Part shown: positions 1-7,083 of the stretch, one piece after another | How the letters are laid out: each line of letters begins with the position of its first letter | Numbering within the stretch: position 1 is the first letter of the stretch | Assembly (NCBI GenBank): GCA_015295885.1 | Contig: DVEE01000098.1 | Span: forward strand, 1-10,633 | From: Leptolyngbyaceae cyanobacterium M65_K2018_010 | Lineage (GTDB): Bacteria; Cyanobacteriota; Cyanobacteriia; Phormidesmidales; Phormidesmidaceae | Length of the DNA: 10,633 nucleotides | Direction: 5' to 3' | Translations under genes and position numbers: made by a program | Notes under the pieces: generated by a model | The model's database searches: none | What the model was told of the DNA's origin: nothing | The model's input: only the letters and a program-made list of their open reading frames with translations

Positions 1-896
1 TCGACGCGACGCATGGCCTCCGTGGTCGTGATCCCCAGGGCGGCTACCACCTGATCCAGGACGGCCCGTACCGCGGGCTCCATCCCCCGGTCAAAGTGGC
101 CGCTCAGGCGCGCTAGCCGTAACCCGCTCAGGTCTTCGTCTCCAGCCTGGCTCACGGTTTCCGGGGGGCGTGTGGTACAGACCGGATCGCGGGGATCGCC
201 TCCCTGCATCAGATCGTAGGCCAAGGCTACATCCCGCAGCGATTGGCCCAGCGGCCCCACATGGTCCAGACTGGCGCAAAACAGGTAGGCCCCGGCCCGC
301 GACAGTCGCCCGTAGGTGGGCTTGAGCCCGTATACCCCGCACAGGGCGGCGGGTACCCGAATGGACCCATTGGTATCGGAGCCCAGGGTCAGTGGCACTA
401 ACCCCGCCGCCACCGCTGCCGCTGACCCGCCTGAAGATCCACCCGCCAGGCGCTGAGGATCGTGGGGGTTGGGGGTGGTGCCAAAGTGGGCATTGATGGT
501 GACAAAACCGTAGGCGTACTCATCCATGTTCAACGCCCCCACCAACACCGCCCCAGCCTGCTGTAACCGGGCAATCACGGTGGCATCCTGGCGGGCGGGA
601 GCATTGGTCTGATTCAACTGCGACCCAGCCAGGGTGACCACCCCCTCGATGTCAAACAGGTTTTTAACCGCAAAGGGTACTCCGGCCAAGGGACCCGGAT
701 CCTGGCCGCCGGCCAGGGCGGCATCTACCCGGGCGGCCTGGGCCTGGGCCCGTTCCACGGTCAGGTGGGTGAAGCAGTTGAGTTGGGGATTCACCGCCTG
801 AATCTGGGCTAGGGTGGTTTCTAGCACCTCCATCGCCGACAGCTCGCCGGCTTTAATCGCGGCGGCCCGGGCCAGGCCATCCCGAAACTGGGTCAT
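1..896 (-). CDS. AtzE/HpxY-family amidase, amidase-signature superfamily (C-terminus off the left edge)
   Basis: The first 298 residues are present; the frame is open to the window edge, and full family members run to about 450-470. Amidase-signature landmarks are clear: catalytic Lys78 in FAVKNLFD, the Gly/Ser loop AGGSSGGSAA at 151-160 with the bridging Ser (154 or 155), and nucleophile Ser178 in GSDTNGSIRVPA. The DTNGSIR variant followed by CGVYGLKPTYGRLSR is typical of AtzE-like enzymes rather than GatA. Known members act on ureide-type amides: 1-carboxybiuret in s-triazine breakdown, and the HpxY step of the Klebsiella ureide pathway. The ATG at 896 overlaps the TGA of the upstream small-subunit gene (ATGA), implying translational coupling of a two-subunit enzyme. 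The substrate here is not established. A GatA role is less likely because the partner is AtzG-like rather than GatC. Confidence 0.9.
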   Translation of the reverse strand, partial: MTQFRDGLARAAAIKAGELSAMEVLETTLAQIQAVNPQLNCFTHLTVERAQAQAARVDAALAGGQDPGPLAGVPFAVKNLFDIEGVVTLAGSQLNQTNAPARQDATVIARLQQAGAVLVGALNMDEYAYGFVTINAHFGTTPNPHDPQRLAGGSSGGSAAAVAAGLVPLTLGSDTNGSIRVPAALCGVYGLKPTYGRLSRAGAYLFCASLDHVGPLGQSLRDVALAYDLMQGGDPRDPVCTTRPPETVSQAGDEDLSGLRLARLSGHFDRGMEPAVRAVLDQVVAALGITTTEAMRRV

Positions 897-1108
897 GGGG
901 CAAAGGTGGTGGCACTTTCAAGGGCTTCAGGGAGATTCAGGGCAACCAGGGGTTGGGCGATCGCCTGAATCTGCTCAAAATTGGCAATGACCCCCGCCTC
1001 AATCGCGGCGGGGATGGGCAACCCCAACAGAGCAGCGGTCTGCTGCACGTAGGTGGTGGCATCAAAGATTGGGGCAAAGACCGGTGCATCCGGCGGGGGT
1101 GTAGTCAT
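893..1108 (-). CDS. AtzG/HpxX-like small subunit (DUF4089, GatC-like)
   Basis: A 71-residue protein containing the DUF4089 pattern: YVQQTAALLGLPIP followed by VIANFEQIQAIAQPL and a hydrophobic, acidic tail ending near TFAP. In characterised systems AtzG is a GatC-like partner that binds and stabilises AtzE, and the immediately following gene here is an AtzE-type amidase with a 4-bp ATGA overlap. The frame stays open upstream to 1318, into the end of the copper ATPase gene. I chose the ATG at 1108 because the residues before it are low-complexity Pro/Ala/Arg and unlike the family, and 71 residues fits the usual size. No strong Shine-Dalgarno sequence is visible; an AGG lies about 11 bases upstream. 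An alternative in-frame ATG lies 19 codons upstream. Confidence 0.82.
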   Translation of the reverse strand: MTTPPPDAPVFAPIFDATTYVQQTAALLGLPIPAAIEAGVIANFEQIQAIAQPLVALNLPEALESATTFAP

Positions 1109-1287
1109 GGCTGAGTTAACCTGGGCAGGGGGATCTATCCATCGGTGGGGGAATGCCGTGGCCATGACCCTGGCCGTGGTGGGCGGTGGCCGTAACCGGG
1201 GGGGATGGTCAGGGGCCTGGGTCATGATTTGGAACTCTGGGTCTAAGTTTAGAACAGGGGGTGGGCACTGGCCCAGGGAAAGCACCC

Positions 1288-3705
1288 CTAGTTGGTCTGG
1301 CTGTGCTGCCGCCCCCATCGCTTTAGCAGGAGAGAGTTGACCACCACTGTTACCGAGCTAAAGGCCATCAGGGCGGCGGCTGCAGCGGGGGGCAGGCTCA
1401 CCCCCAGGCTGGGCAACAGGGCTCCGGCGGCCAAGGGCAAGGCCACCAGATTGTAGGTAAAGGCCCAGGCCAGGTTTTGACGAATTTTGTGGACCGTGGC
1501 GTGGCTGAGGTCGAGGGTTTCGAGCACCCCCGTCAGTTGGTCTGCCATGAGAATGACATCGGCGGTTTCGATGGCAATGTCGGTGCTGGAGGCTAAGCTC
1601 ATGCCCACATCGGCCTGGGCCAGGGCGGGAGCATCATTGAGGCCATCCCCCACCAAGGCTACGGTGTGGCCGGCGGCTTGTAACTGGCGCAGGGTATCGA
1701 CTTTACCCTGGGGCGAAACCTCGGCAATCACCTGGTCGGGGTGCAGGTGCAATTGGCGGGCGATCGCCTCGGCCACCCCCCGCCGATCACCGGTCAAGAC
1801 CTTAACCATCAAACCTCGATGCTGCAGTTGTTGCACCACCACCTCGGCCTCTGCTCGCAGGGGGTCAGCCACGGCCAGAAAACCGATCAGTTGCTGGCCT
1901 AAGCTCACGTAGACGACCGTTTGCCCCTGCTCTTCTAGGAGTTGGGTTTGAGCCAATAGGGTTGCAGGCAGGTCTACCCCCTGCTGATTCAGCCAATCCC
2001 CATTGCCCAGGGCGCAGGGAGCGGTTGATCCCTGCCAAGCTACCTGGGCCTTGACGCCGAAGCCAGGCTGGGTGACAAAATCCGCCGCCGGCAGCAGGGG
2101 GCGATCCGGCTGACTGGCAGCGGTTTGGAGGGCTGTGGCGAGGGGGTGGCGAGAGCCACTTTCCACCGTAGCCGCCAGTTGGAGCAGGTCGGACGCCGTC
2201 AGATCCTGGGCCACCACCTGGGTGAGGGTGACGGTTGGCTGCCCTAGGGTGAGCGTGCCAGTTTTATCAAACACCACGGTATCAACCCGATGGAGGGCCT
2301 CTAAAATATCGCCGCCACGAATCAGCAACCCCCGCTCGGCCCCCATCCCTGCCCCCACTAAAATGGCCGTTGGGGTGGCTAACCCCAGGGCGCAGGGACA
2401 AGCCACTACCAATACCGCAATGGCTAGTTTCAGACTCACCAGCAGGGTCGATGAGGTCAGGGTCATCTGATGGTTCAGGTGCGCCATGCCCAGGGCGGCA
2501 TCCATCACGTGAGGCCAGTGGGGCAGACCCAGGAAATACCAAAACAGAAAGGTCAGGATCGCCAGGGTCATCACTCCGTAGGCGAAGTACCCGGCAATCC
2601 CATCGGCCAGGCGCTGAATCGGAGCCTTGCGGCTTTGGGCGGTCTCCACCAGTTGGATCATCTGAGCCAGCACCGTGTTTTGTCCGGTGCCGGTCACCTG
2701 GAGGGCGATCGCACCGGTCTGGTTGACAGTGCCTGCGGTCACAGCATCGCCGGGTTGCTTGGGCACGGGCATGGATTCGCCGGTCAGCATCGACTCGTCC
2801 ACGCTGGATTGCCCCACCACTACGGTGCCGTCGGCGGGGATCTTTTCCCCGGGCAGCACCTGCAGCCACTCTCCCATCTGCACCAAGTGGGTGGGCACCT
2901 CTAGCCCGGTTTGGGCTCCCTGGCTGCTTCTGGGGTCGGCGATCAACCGGGCGGTGGCCGGTTGCAGCTCCACCAGCGATCGCAGGGCATCCGCTGCCCT
3001 AAACCGGGCCCGCTGTTCTAGGGTGCGCCCCAGCAGAATAAAACTCAACAGCATCACCGGCTCATCGAAGAAACACTCCCAGCCCAGGTGGGGAAAGGCC
3101 AGGGCGACCACACTGGCCAGGTAGGCACTGCCGCTGCCCAGGGCCACCAGGGTATTCATATTGGGGGTTAGGTGTCGGAGGCCCTGCCACCCGTCTAGGA
3201 AAATAGCTCGGGCTGGACCGCACAGGGTAACGGTGGCCAGTAAGGCATGGAATTCCAGGCTGCTGAGGATAGGGATGGTCACCCCGCCGAAGTGCTGCAG
3301 ATGCCCCAGGCTGGACAGTAACAGAAGCCCCAGGGCAATTCCCAACCGTTGGCCCTGCTGTTGCTGCTCTTGCCGCTGACGATCAACCCAGCGGTTTAGA
3401 TTCGGCGCGAGGCCTAGATCTGCGGTGGTTCTGGGGGTGGTGGGGAAGCCCGCCTGGGTCATCGCCTGGGCCAGTTGCTCGGGACTGACTGCGTCGGCCA
3501 CGGTTTTTACCACGGCCACCTCGGTAACCAGGTTCACCGTGGCTGAGCGGACGCCGGCCAGGGCTGCCAGTTGTTTTTCTACCGCACGCACACAGCCGGC
3601 ACATTTCATCCCCCGGATGTCGAGGACTACTGTGTCGATGCGGGGGGAATCGACGTCGGCTAAGGGAGCCCCTAGCGCCTGGTCTGGGGTGGGAAGGACC
3701 TGCAT
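1288..3705 (-). CDS. ctaA: Copper-transporting P1B-type ATPase, CtaA type
   Basis: An 805-residue P-type ATPase moving Cu(I) across a membrane at the cost of ATP. One N-terminal heavy-metal domain carries GMKCAGC (Cys35, Cys38). Membrane helices begin near 120. The actuator motif TGE is at 308-310, the metal-site CPC at 436-438, the phosphorylated DKTGT at 480-484, the HP pair at 520-521 and GDGLND at 686-691. The last helices contain YN (751-752) and MAFSS (780-784), the Cu(I)-site signature. The stretch FFDEPVMLLSFILLGRTLEQ resembles cyanobacterial CtaA, the importer that feeds plastocyanin and oxidase biogenesis, more than PacS; this assignment is from memory of the families. The loop between the helices before CPC (394-419) is unusually rich in His and Met. 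It lies 81 bp downstream of the DCC gene, so co-transcription is plausible. No good ribosome binding site precedes the ATG. Confidence 0.93.
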   Translation of the reverse strand: MQVLPTPDQALGAPLADVDSPRIDTVVLDIRGMKCAGCVRAVEKQLAALAGVRSATVNLVTEVAVVKTVADAVSPEQLAQAMTQAGFPTTPRTTADLGLAPNLNRWVDRQRQEQQQQGQRLGIALGLLLLSSLGHLQHFGGVTIPILSSLEFHALLATVTLCGPARAIFLDGWQGLRHLTPNMNTLVALGSGSAYLASVVALAFPHLGWECFFDEPVMLLSFILLGRTLEQRARFRAADALRSLVELQPATARLIADPRSSQGAQTGLEVPTHLVQMGEWLQVLPGEKIPADGTVVVGQSSVDESMLTGESMPVPKQPGDAVTAGTVNQTGAIALQVTGTGQNTVLAQMIQLVETAQSRKAPIQRLADGIAGYFAYGVMTLAILTFLFWYFLGLPHWPHVMDAALGMAHLNHQMTLTSSTLLVSLKLAIAVLVVACPCALGLATPTAILVGAGMGAERGLLIRGGDILEALHRVDTVVFDKTGTLTLGQPTVTLTQVVAQDLTASDLLQLAATVESGSRHPLATALQTAASQPDRPLLPAADFVTQPGFGVKAQVAWQGSTAPCALGNGDWLNQQGVDLPATLLAQTQLLEEQGQTVVYVSLGQQLIGFLAVADPLRAEAEVVVQQLQHRGLMVKVLTGDRRGVAEAIARQLHLHPDQVIAEVSPQGKVDTLRQLQAAGHTVALVGDGLNDAPALAQADVGMSLASSTDIAIETADVILMADQLTGVLETLDLSHATVHKIRQNLAWAFTYNLVALPLAAGALLPSLGVSLPPAAAAALMAFSSVTVVVNSLLLKRWGRQHSQTN

Positions 3706-3786
3706 GATGAACCCAAGGGCAGATAACGTTGAGCACCTTTCCAGGCTATCAAGCCCGTTTCCTTTCTGGGCTTAGGCTTCTAAAAA

Positions 3787-4203
3787 TCAAAGATTTCCCT
3801 GCCCACAGCCGCCGTCCTGGCACAGGGGGTAAGCCGATGGGTACTGGACGGAACGCCGGCCAAAGAGGTGGTAGCGATGGTCCCGGATCAAGGCATAGAG
3901 GCGATCACCCAGGGGCTTGACGCCGGGTAAGGCCCGATAGGCTTCCACAAAAGCTGCCCCTGCGGGCAGCAGCCGACCAATTTCTTCCGCAGCCTCACTG
4001 CCCTGCCAGCGACGGCTGGGTTGCTGTGGGTCGAGAAGGATCATACCGGCTTCACAATCGGCGGCATTGAGGCCGTACTGGGCTAGGGCTGGCTCGTTTT
4101 GCATGGGGAGGTATTGGAACCGTTGCCCTCGATCTAATGTCTCCAGCCAACGCACTAGATTGACACAAAGATTACAGTTGGCGTCGTAGATTACGCAGTA
4201 CAT
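3787..4203 (-). CDS. DCC-family thiol-disulfide oxidoreductase-like protein (DUF393)
   Basis: A 138-residue soluble protein. It opens with YDANCNLC (Asp7, Cys10, Cys13), the D-x-x-C-x-x-C signature that names the DCC family; most relatives have Gly where Ala8 stands. The rest follows the family: a thioredoxin-like first half, then a helix with AYRALPG and the YHLFGRR segment near the C-terminus. A second Cys pair, Cys128 and Cys133 in LCQDGGCG, closes the protein and could be redox active or bind metal. The family is usually annotated as thiol-disulfide oxidoreductase, but biochemical proof is thin. It is the first gene of a possible minus-strand group with the copper ATPase, which suggests, without proving, a link to copper or thiol balance. 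A TATGAT on the minus strand at 4242-4237 is a possible -10 element, but no matching -35 was seen. Confidence 0.85.
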   Translation of the reverse strand: MYCVIYDANCNLCVNLVRWLETLDRGQRFQYLPMQNEPALAQYGLNAADCEAGMILLDPQQPSRRWQGSEAAEEIGRLLPAGAAFVEAYRALPGVKPLGDRLYALIRDHRYHLFGRRSVQYPSAYPLCQDGGCGQGNL

Positions 4204-4566
4204 CTTCAGGCATCACCGATATAGGGGACTAGGGGTATCATAATGACTTTTCCCCAGGGGTGGGGCCCGGGGGCAATCCAGGGCCACTGGCAGCCCTGAC
4301 CAACCCAACTTGAAGGCCAGGCTGTGTTAAGGATTGCAAAAGTCTAGGGACTTAATTTATTAGGGTTCTTGGTTTACAATTTGTACTACTAAGCCAAAAA
4401 TGCCGCTACTCTGGCCTCTAAATGGGCTCCTTTGCAGCCTCCCAAAGCCAGACCGCAACTTATACTTACGTCTTAAATTTCACCTTTCCCATTCAGGGTT
4501 GCCTTAGGGTTGGGGGCTATTCCCGGATTTCCCTAGGGCTCAAATGCATCTACCCCCGACAAAACC
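4204..4566. other. Divergent intergenic control region (363 bp), no gene seen
   Basis: This stretch separates the minus-strand DCC gene from the plus-strand kinase-like gene and probably holds promoters for both. An A/T-rich patch at about 4330-4390 contains TACAAT at 4375-4380, a fair -10 for the plus strand with only a weak -35 (TTAATT, 4352-4357). If used, it leaves a leader of roughly 180 nt. A short frame starting at 4422 overlaps the kinase-like gene and has no recognisable content. Confidence 0.5.
4495..4512 (+). promoter_or_regulatory. Direct repeat AGGGTTG-N4-AGGGTTG, possible regulator site
   Basis: Two identical 7-mers, at 4495-4501 and 4506-4512, start 11 bp apart, about one helical turn. 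That arrangement resembles response-regulator sites, which bind direct repeats on one face of the DNA. It lies 55-72 bp before the start of the kinase-like gene. The repeat is seen directly; the role is inference, and a chance repeat is possible in this G-rich sequence. Confidence 0.25.
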
Positions 4567-6609
4567 ATGGTTGTAAAAAGACTGCTGGATGGACGGTTCC
4601 AATTCATCCGGGCTGTAAGCTCCAAAAGCTACAGCAAAACCTATCTCATGCTCGATCAGAGCGACCCGACCAAGCCCAAGTGCATTGTTAAACGTCTACA
4701 ACTGCCAACCCAGAATTCAGTCACGCTCAAATTTTTAAGCGACCTGCTCGATAAGCGAGTCCAGAGTTTGCAACAGCTCGACGACCATCCCTGTCTAGAA
4801 AAAAGGGTGGCCGTCCTGCAAGAGAACCAGGACTTTTACTGGGTGCGCCGATACGTGCCTGGGCGCCCCTTTCAGATGGAGTTGTCTGAGCAAAGCGCCC
4901 GTTCCGAAGCCGAGGTGCGTAAGTTCCTGAACGAGGTTCTCTCCATCCTGGATATTCTCCAGCAGCGGGGGGTAGTTCATCAAAATCTCCATCCCAATAA
5001 TTTGATCCGCCACCAAATCGATGGCCATCTGGTGCTGGTGGATTTTGGCCTGGTGCAAGATACCCATCCCCGCCATTACTGGCCTTCCCTCTACGAAGGC
5101 AAGGGTAAGCCCGATGAAAACGGAGTGTACCTACCGCCGTTGCAGACCCCCCAGGCTTCGGCCTTTAATGCCGACCACTTTGCCGTGGGGGTGATGGCGC
5201 TGCAACTGGCTACCGGACTCTCCAGGGAGGCCCTGCCCCTGTTTGACCAACCGGACTTTTTAGACCAGGCCAGACTGCAACTGGATGAATGTTCAACCCT
5301 CAGTGCAGGGTTGAAAAATATGTTGTTGCAAATGCTGGTGCCTACCGCCGAGACGGCCTTTGCCCAGGCCAGGGATATGCTCACCTGGTTGGATCGGCCG
5401 ACTCAGCCGGACCATCCTCAGCCTCTGAATGGTCACCACCCCGCCGATCTGCCCGAGGCAGAGAGCGATCGCGCCCTTCTGAATGGGGCCGCCCTTCAGT
5501 TTCAGCCGCCCCATACTGCGGCGCGGTCTTCCCTGAATGGTGCCGCCGCCGATGTTCCGATCACCAGTGTGGTGAGGGATGAGGATATTCCCAGGCCCAA
5601 ACCGGCTCCCTCGCGCCGATCCAGACGCTTCTGGGGGCTGGCCCTAGGGACGGGGGCTACCCTGGTGGCCCTGGGGGCCCTGGGGTGGCATATTCCCCAG
5701 CGGCTGGCCACAGCCCGATTAGCCCAACAGGCCCAGCAAGCTGAACAAGCTGGGCAGGTGCAGGCCGCCATTGGGTACTTAGATCAGCTCCTGGAACAGC
5801 ACCCTACCCATGGAGAGGCCCTGGCCCAACGGTCTGCCCTGCTGGTCAAAAATGGGCAGCCGGAGCGGGCCCTGGAGGACTTAACCCGGGCTCTGCAGCA
5901 AAACTCCAAATCACCGACGTTGTACTTTCAACGGGGGAATCTGAGGTTTGATGTGGGGGATTTGCAGGGGGCGATCTCAGACTATACCGATGCCCTCGAA
6001 CTGGACCCTAGCTATAACCAGGCCTACCTGAACCGGGGCAATGCCCGGGCCGATCTGGGGGATGAAGCGGGAGCCGTAGACGACTACACCGTCGTTCTTA
6101 ACCAGGCCAAAGATCCAGAAACCCAGGCCTTTGCCTACTTGAACCGCTGCCTGTCCCGGTCCAACCTGGGCGATCCCCAAGGTGCCCTGGCTGACTGTTC
6201 AGCGGCGATTAATTTGCGACCGAGTAATAGTTTGGCCTACGAAAATCGGGGGTTGGTGAAACGCAAATTAGAAGACTTTCAGGGGGCGATTCAAGATTTC
6301 ACCATAGCCATCCAAATGGACTCGGGCAACCCCGAGGCCTACTACAATCGCGGCCTGACTCGCCAAAGTTTGGGAGACCTAGGCGGTGCCATGGCTGATT
6401 TTAACCAAACGATTAAACTCAACCCCAATCACCCCTTTGCCTATTACGACCGGGGGTTACTCTATGGGGCCCAGGGGGAAACCGAGGCCGCCATTGCCGA
6501 CCTAGAAAAAGTCGCCAGCGCCTGTCTAGAAGCGGGGCGAGTAGGGTGCTTTGGGGATGCCCAGTATCAGCTAAAGCAGCTCAAAGCAGCCGAATCCCTT
6601 GACCCTTAA
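4567..6609 (+). CDS. Membrane-anchored kinase-fold protein with TPR repeats, probable pseudokinase
   Basis: A 680-residue protein. Residues 8-275 follow the cyanobacterial Ser/Thr kinase fold, with the VAIK-type Lys42 in CIVKRL, DFG at 159-161 and the helix segment DHFAVGVMALQLATG. Key positions are altered. The glycine loop reads SSKSYS (18-23) with no glycine, the expected alpha-C Glu is absent, HRD reads HQN (138-140) so the catalytic base is Asn, and the APE equivalent reads PPL. A Pro/Asn-rich linker (276-350) leads to the basic cluster RRSRR and one membrane helix (about 355-374). After a Gln-rich stretch, about eight TPR repeats fill 382-655, including clear YLNRG, AYENRG and YYNRG motifs. 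The positive charges before the helix place the kinase fold in the cytoplasm and the TPRs outside or in the lumen. It probably senses or scaffolds rather than phosphorylates. Its stop overlaps that of the convergent small gene. Confidence 0.9.
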   Translation: MVVKRLLDGRFQFIRAVSSKSYSKTYLMLDQSDPTKPKCIVKRLQLPTQNSVTLKFLSDLLDKRVQSLQQLDDHPCLEKRVAVLQENQDFYWVRRYVPGRPFQMELSEQSARSEAEVRKFLNEVLSILDILQQRGVVHQNLHPNNLIRHQIDGHLVLVDFGLVQDTHPRHYWPSLYEGKGKPDENGVYLPPLQTPQASAFNADHFAVGVMALQLATGLSREALPLFDQPDFLDQARLQLDECSTLSAGLKNMLLQMLVPTAETAFAQARDMLTWLDRPTQPDHPQPLNGHHPADLPEAESDRALLNGAALQFQPPHTAARSSLNGAAADVPITSVVRDEDIPRPKPAPSRRSRRFWGLALGTGATLVALGALGWHIPQRLATARLAQQAQQAEQAGQVQAAIGYLDQLLEQHPTHGEALAQRSALLVKNGQPERALEDLTRALQQNSKSPTLYFQRGNLRFDVGDLQGAISDYTDALELDPSYNQAYLNRGNARADLGDEAGAVDDYTVVLNQAKDPETQAFAYLNRCLSRSNLGDPQGALADCSAAINLRPSNSLAYENRGLVKRKLEDFQGAIQDFTIAIQMDSGNPEAYYNRGLTRQSLGDLGGAMADFNQTIKLNPNHPFAYYDRGLLYGAQGETEAAIADLEKVASACLEAGRVGCFGDAQYQLKQLKAAESLDP

Positions 6610-6800
6610 CGGAACTGAGCCCGCCGACCACTCCCGAACCGATGATGGCTTTGGGCCACGAGCCGAGCGCTCTTGGTTTGGCTTTTTTCCAAGCTTTGGG
6701 ACTGATCCTCAGCGGCCACGGCGGCATCGCTGAGAAGGGCCAGGCTACCTAGACCCAGGGCCAGCAGAGTGATCATAGAAAAGGCAAAACGTTGTAACAT
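6606..6800 (-). CDS. Small secreted protein of unknown function
   Basis: A 64-residue protein I do not recognise. The first ~30 residues form a clear Sec signal peptide: a basic start (MLQR), a hydrophobic core (TLLALGLGSLALL) and a cleavage-type AVAA before EDQ. The mature part would be only about 34 residues, polar and basic (ending RFGSGRRAQFR), with no Cys. The start is well supported: GAGG at 6813-6810 sits nine bases before the ATG. Its stop (TAA, 6608-6606) overlaps the TAA of the convergent kinase-like gene, so the two mRNAs can overlap at their 3' ends. Very small exported proteins of this form are common in cyanobacteria and mostly uncharacterised. The alternative, a chance frame, is less likely given the signal peptide and ribosome site together. 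Confidence 0.65.
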   Translation of the reverse strand: MLQRFAFSMITLLALGLGSLALLSDAAVAAEDQSQSLEKSQTKSARLVAQSHHRFGSGRRAQFR

Positions 6801-6820
6801 TGCGGTATTCCTCAGTGGAC

Positions 6821-6840
6821 AATTCCTTCTTCTTGGAATT
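6821..6840. repeat. Inverted repeat AATTCC-N8-GGAATT
   Basis: A perfect 6-bp inverted repeat lies just upstream of the ribosome site of the small secreted protein gene, so it could be an operator or leader hairpin for it. The rest of 6801-7083 holds the plus-strand approach to the FAD monooxygenase. It includes TTGACG at 6946-6951 as a possible -35 with no convincing -10, and a small GGAAC/GTTCC hairpin at 7040-7054. I saw no GTA-N8-TAC (NtcA-type) site there by eye. Confidence 0.3.
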
Positions 6841-7083
6841 CCCGAAAAACCAGCTATTTTTCTGGGTTTGTTCTTAATGAGTTTGTGAATTTAGCCGCGC
6901 TTCTTTAAAAGTTGAATGTTGATTCTCCAGAATGGGTTGGGGCTCTTGACGAAGCGGTGGCCGATGAGTTAATCCACCACACCGAAAAACCCCAAGTTAG
7001 GATTTATCCTGGAAGGATTGAGGTAAGGCCTGGAGGATCGGAACGATCGGTTCCCTTTGGGCCACAACGGTTAGGAGAGTCGA

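Noticed and set aside
2282..2869. 195-residue minus-strand frame inside the copper ATPase gene
   Set aside because: It is a shifted frame of the ATPase, rich in Arg/Gly/Asp as expected from GC-rich shadow frames, with no domain signal.
3751..3773. Terminator between the DCC and copper ATPase genes (AAGCCC/GGGCTT)
   Set aside because: Six-bp stem, 11-nt loop and no T-run on the minus strand; too weak to separate the genes.
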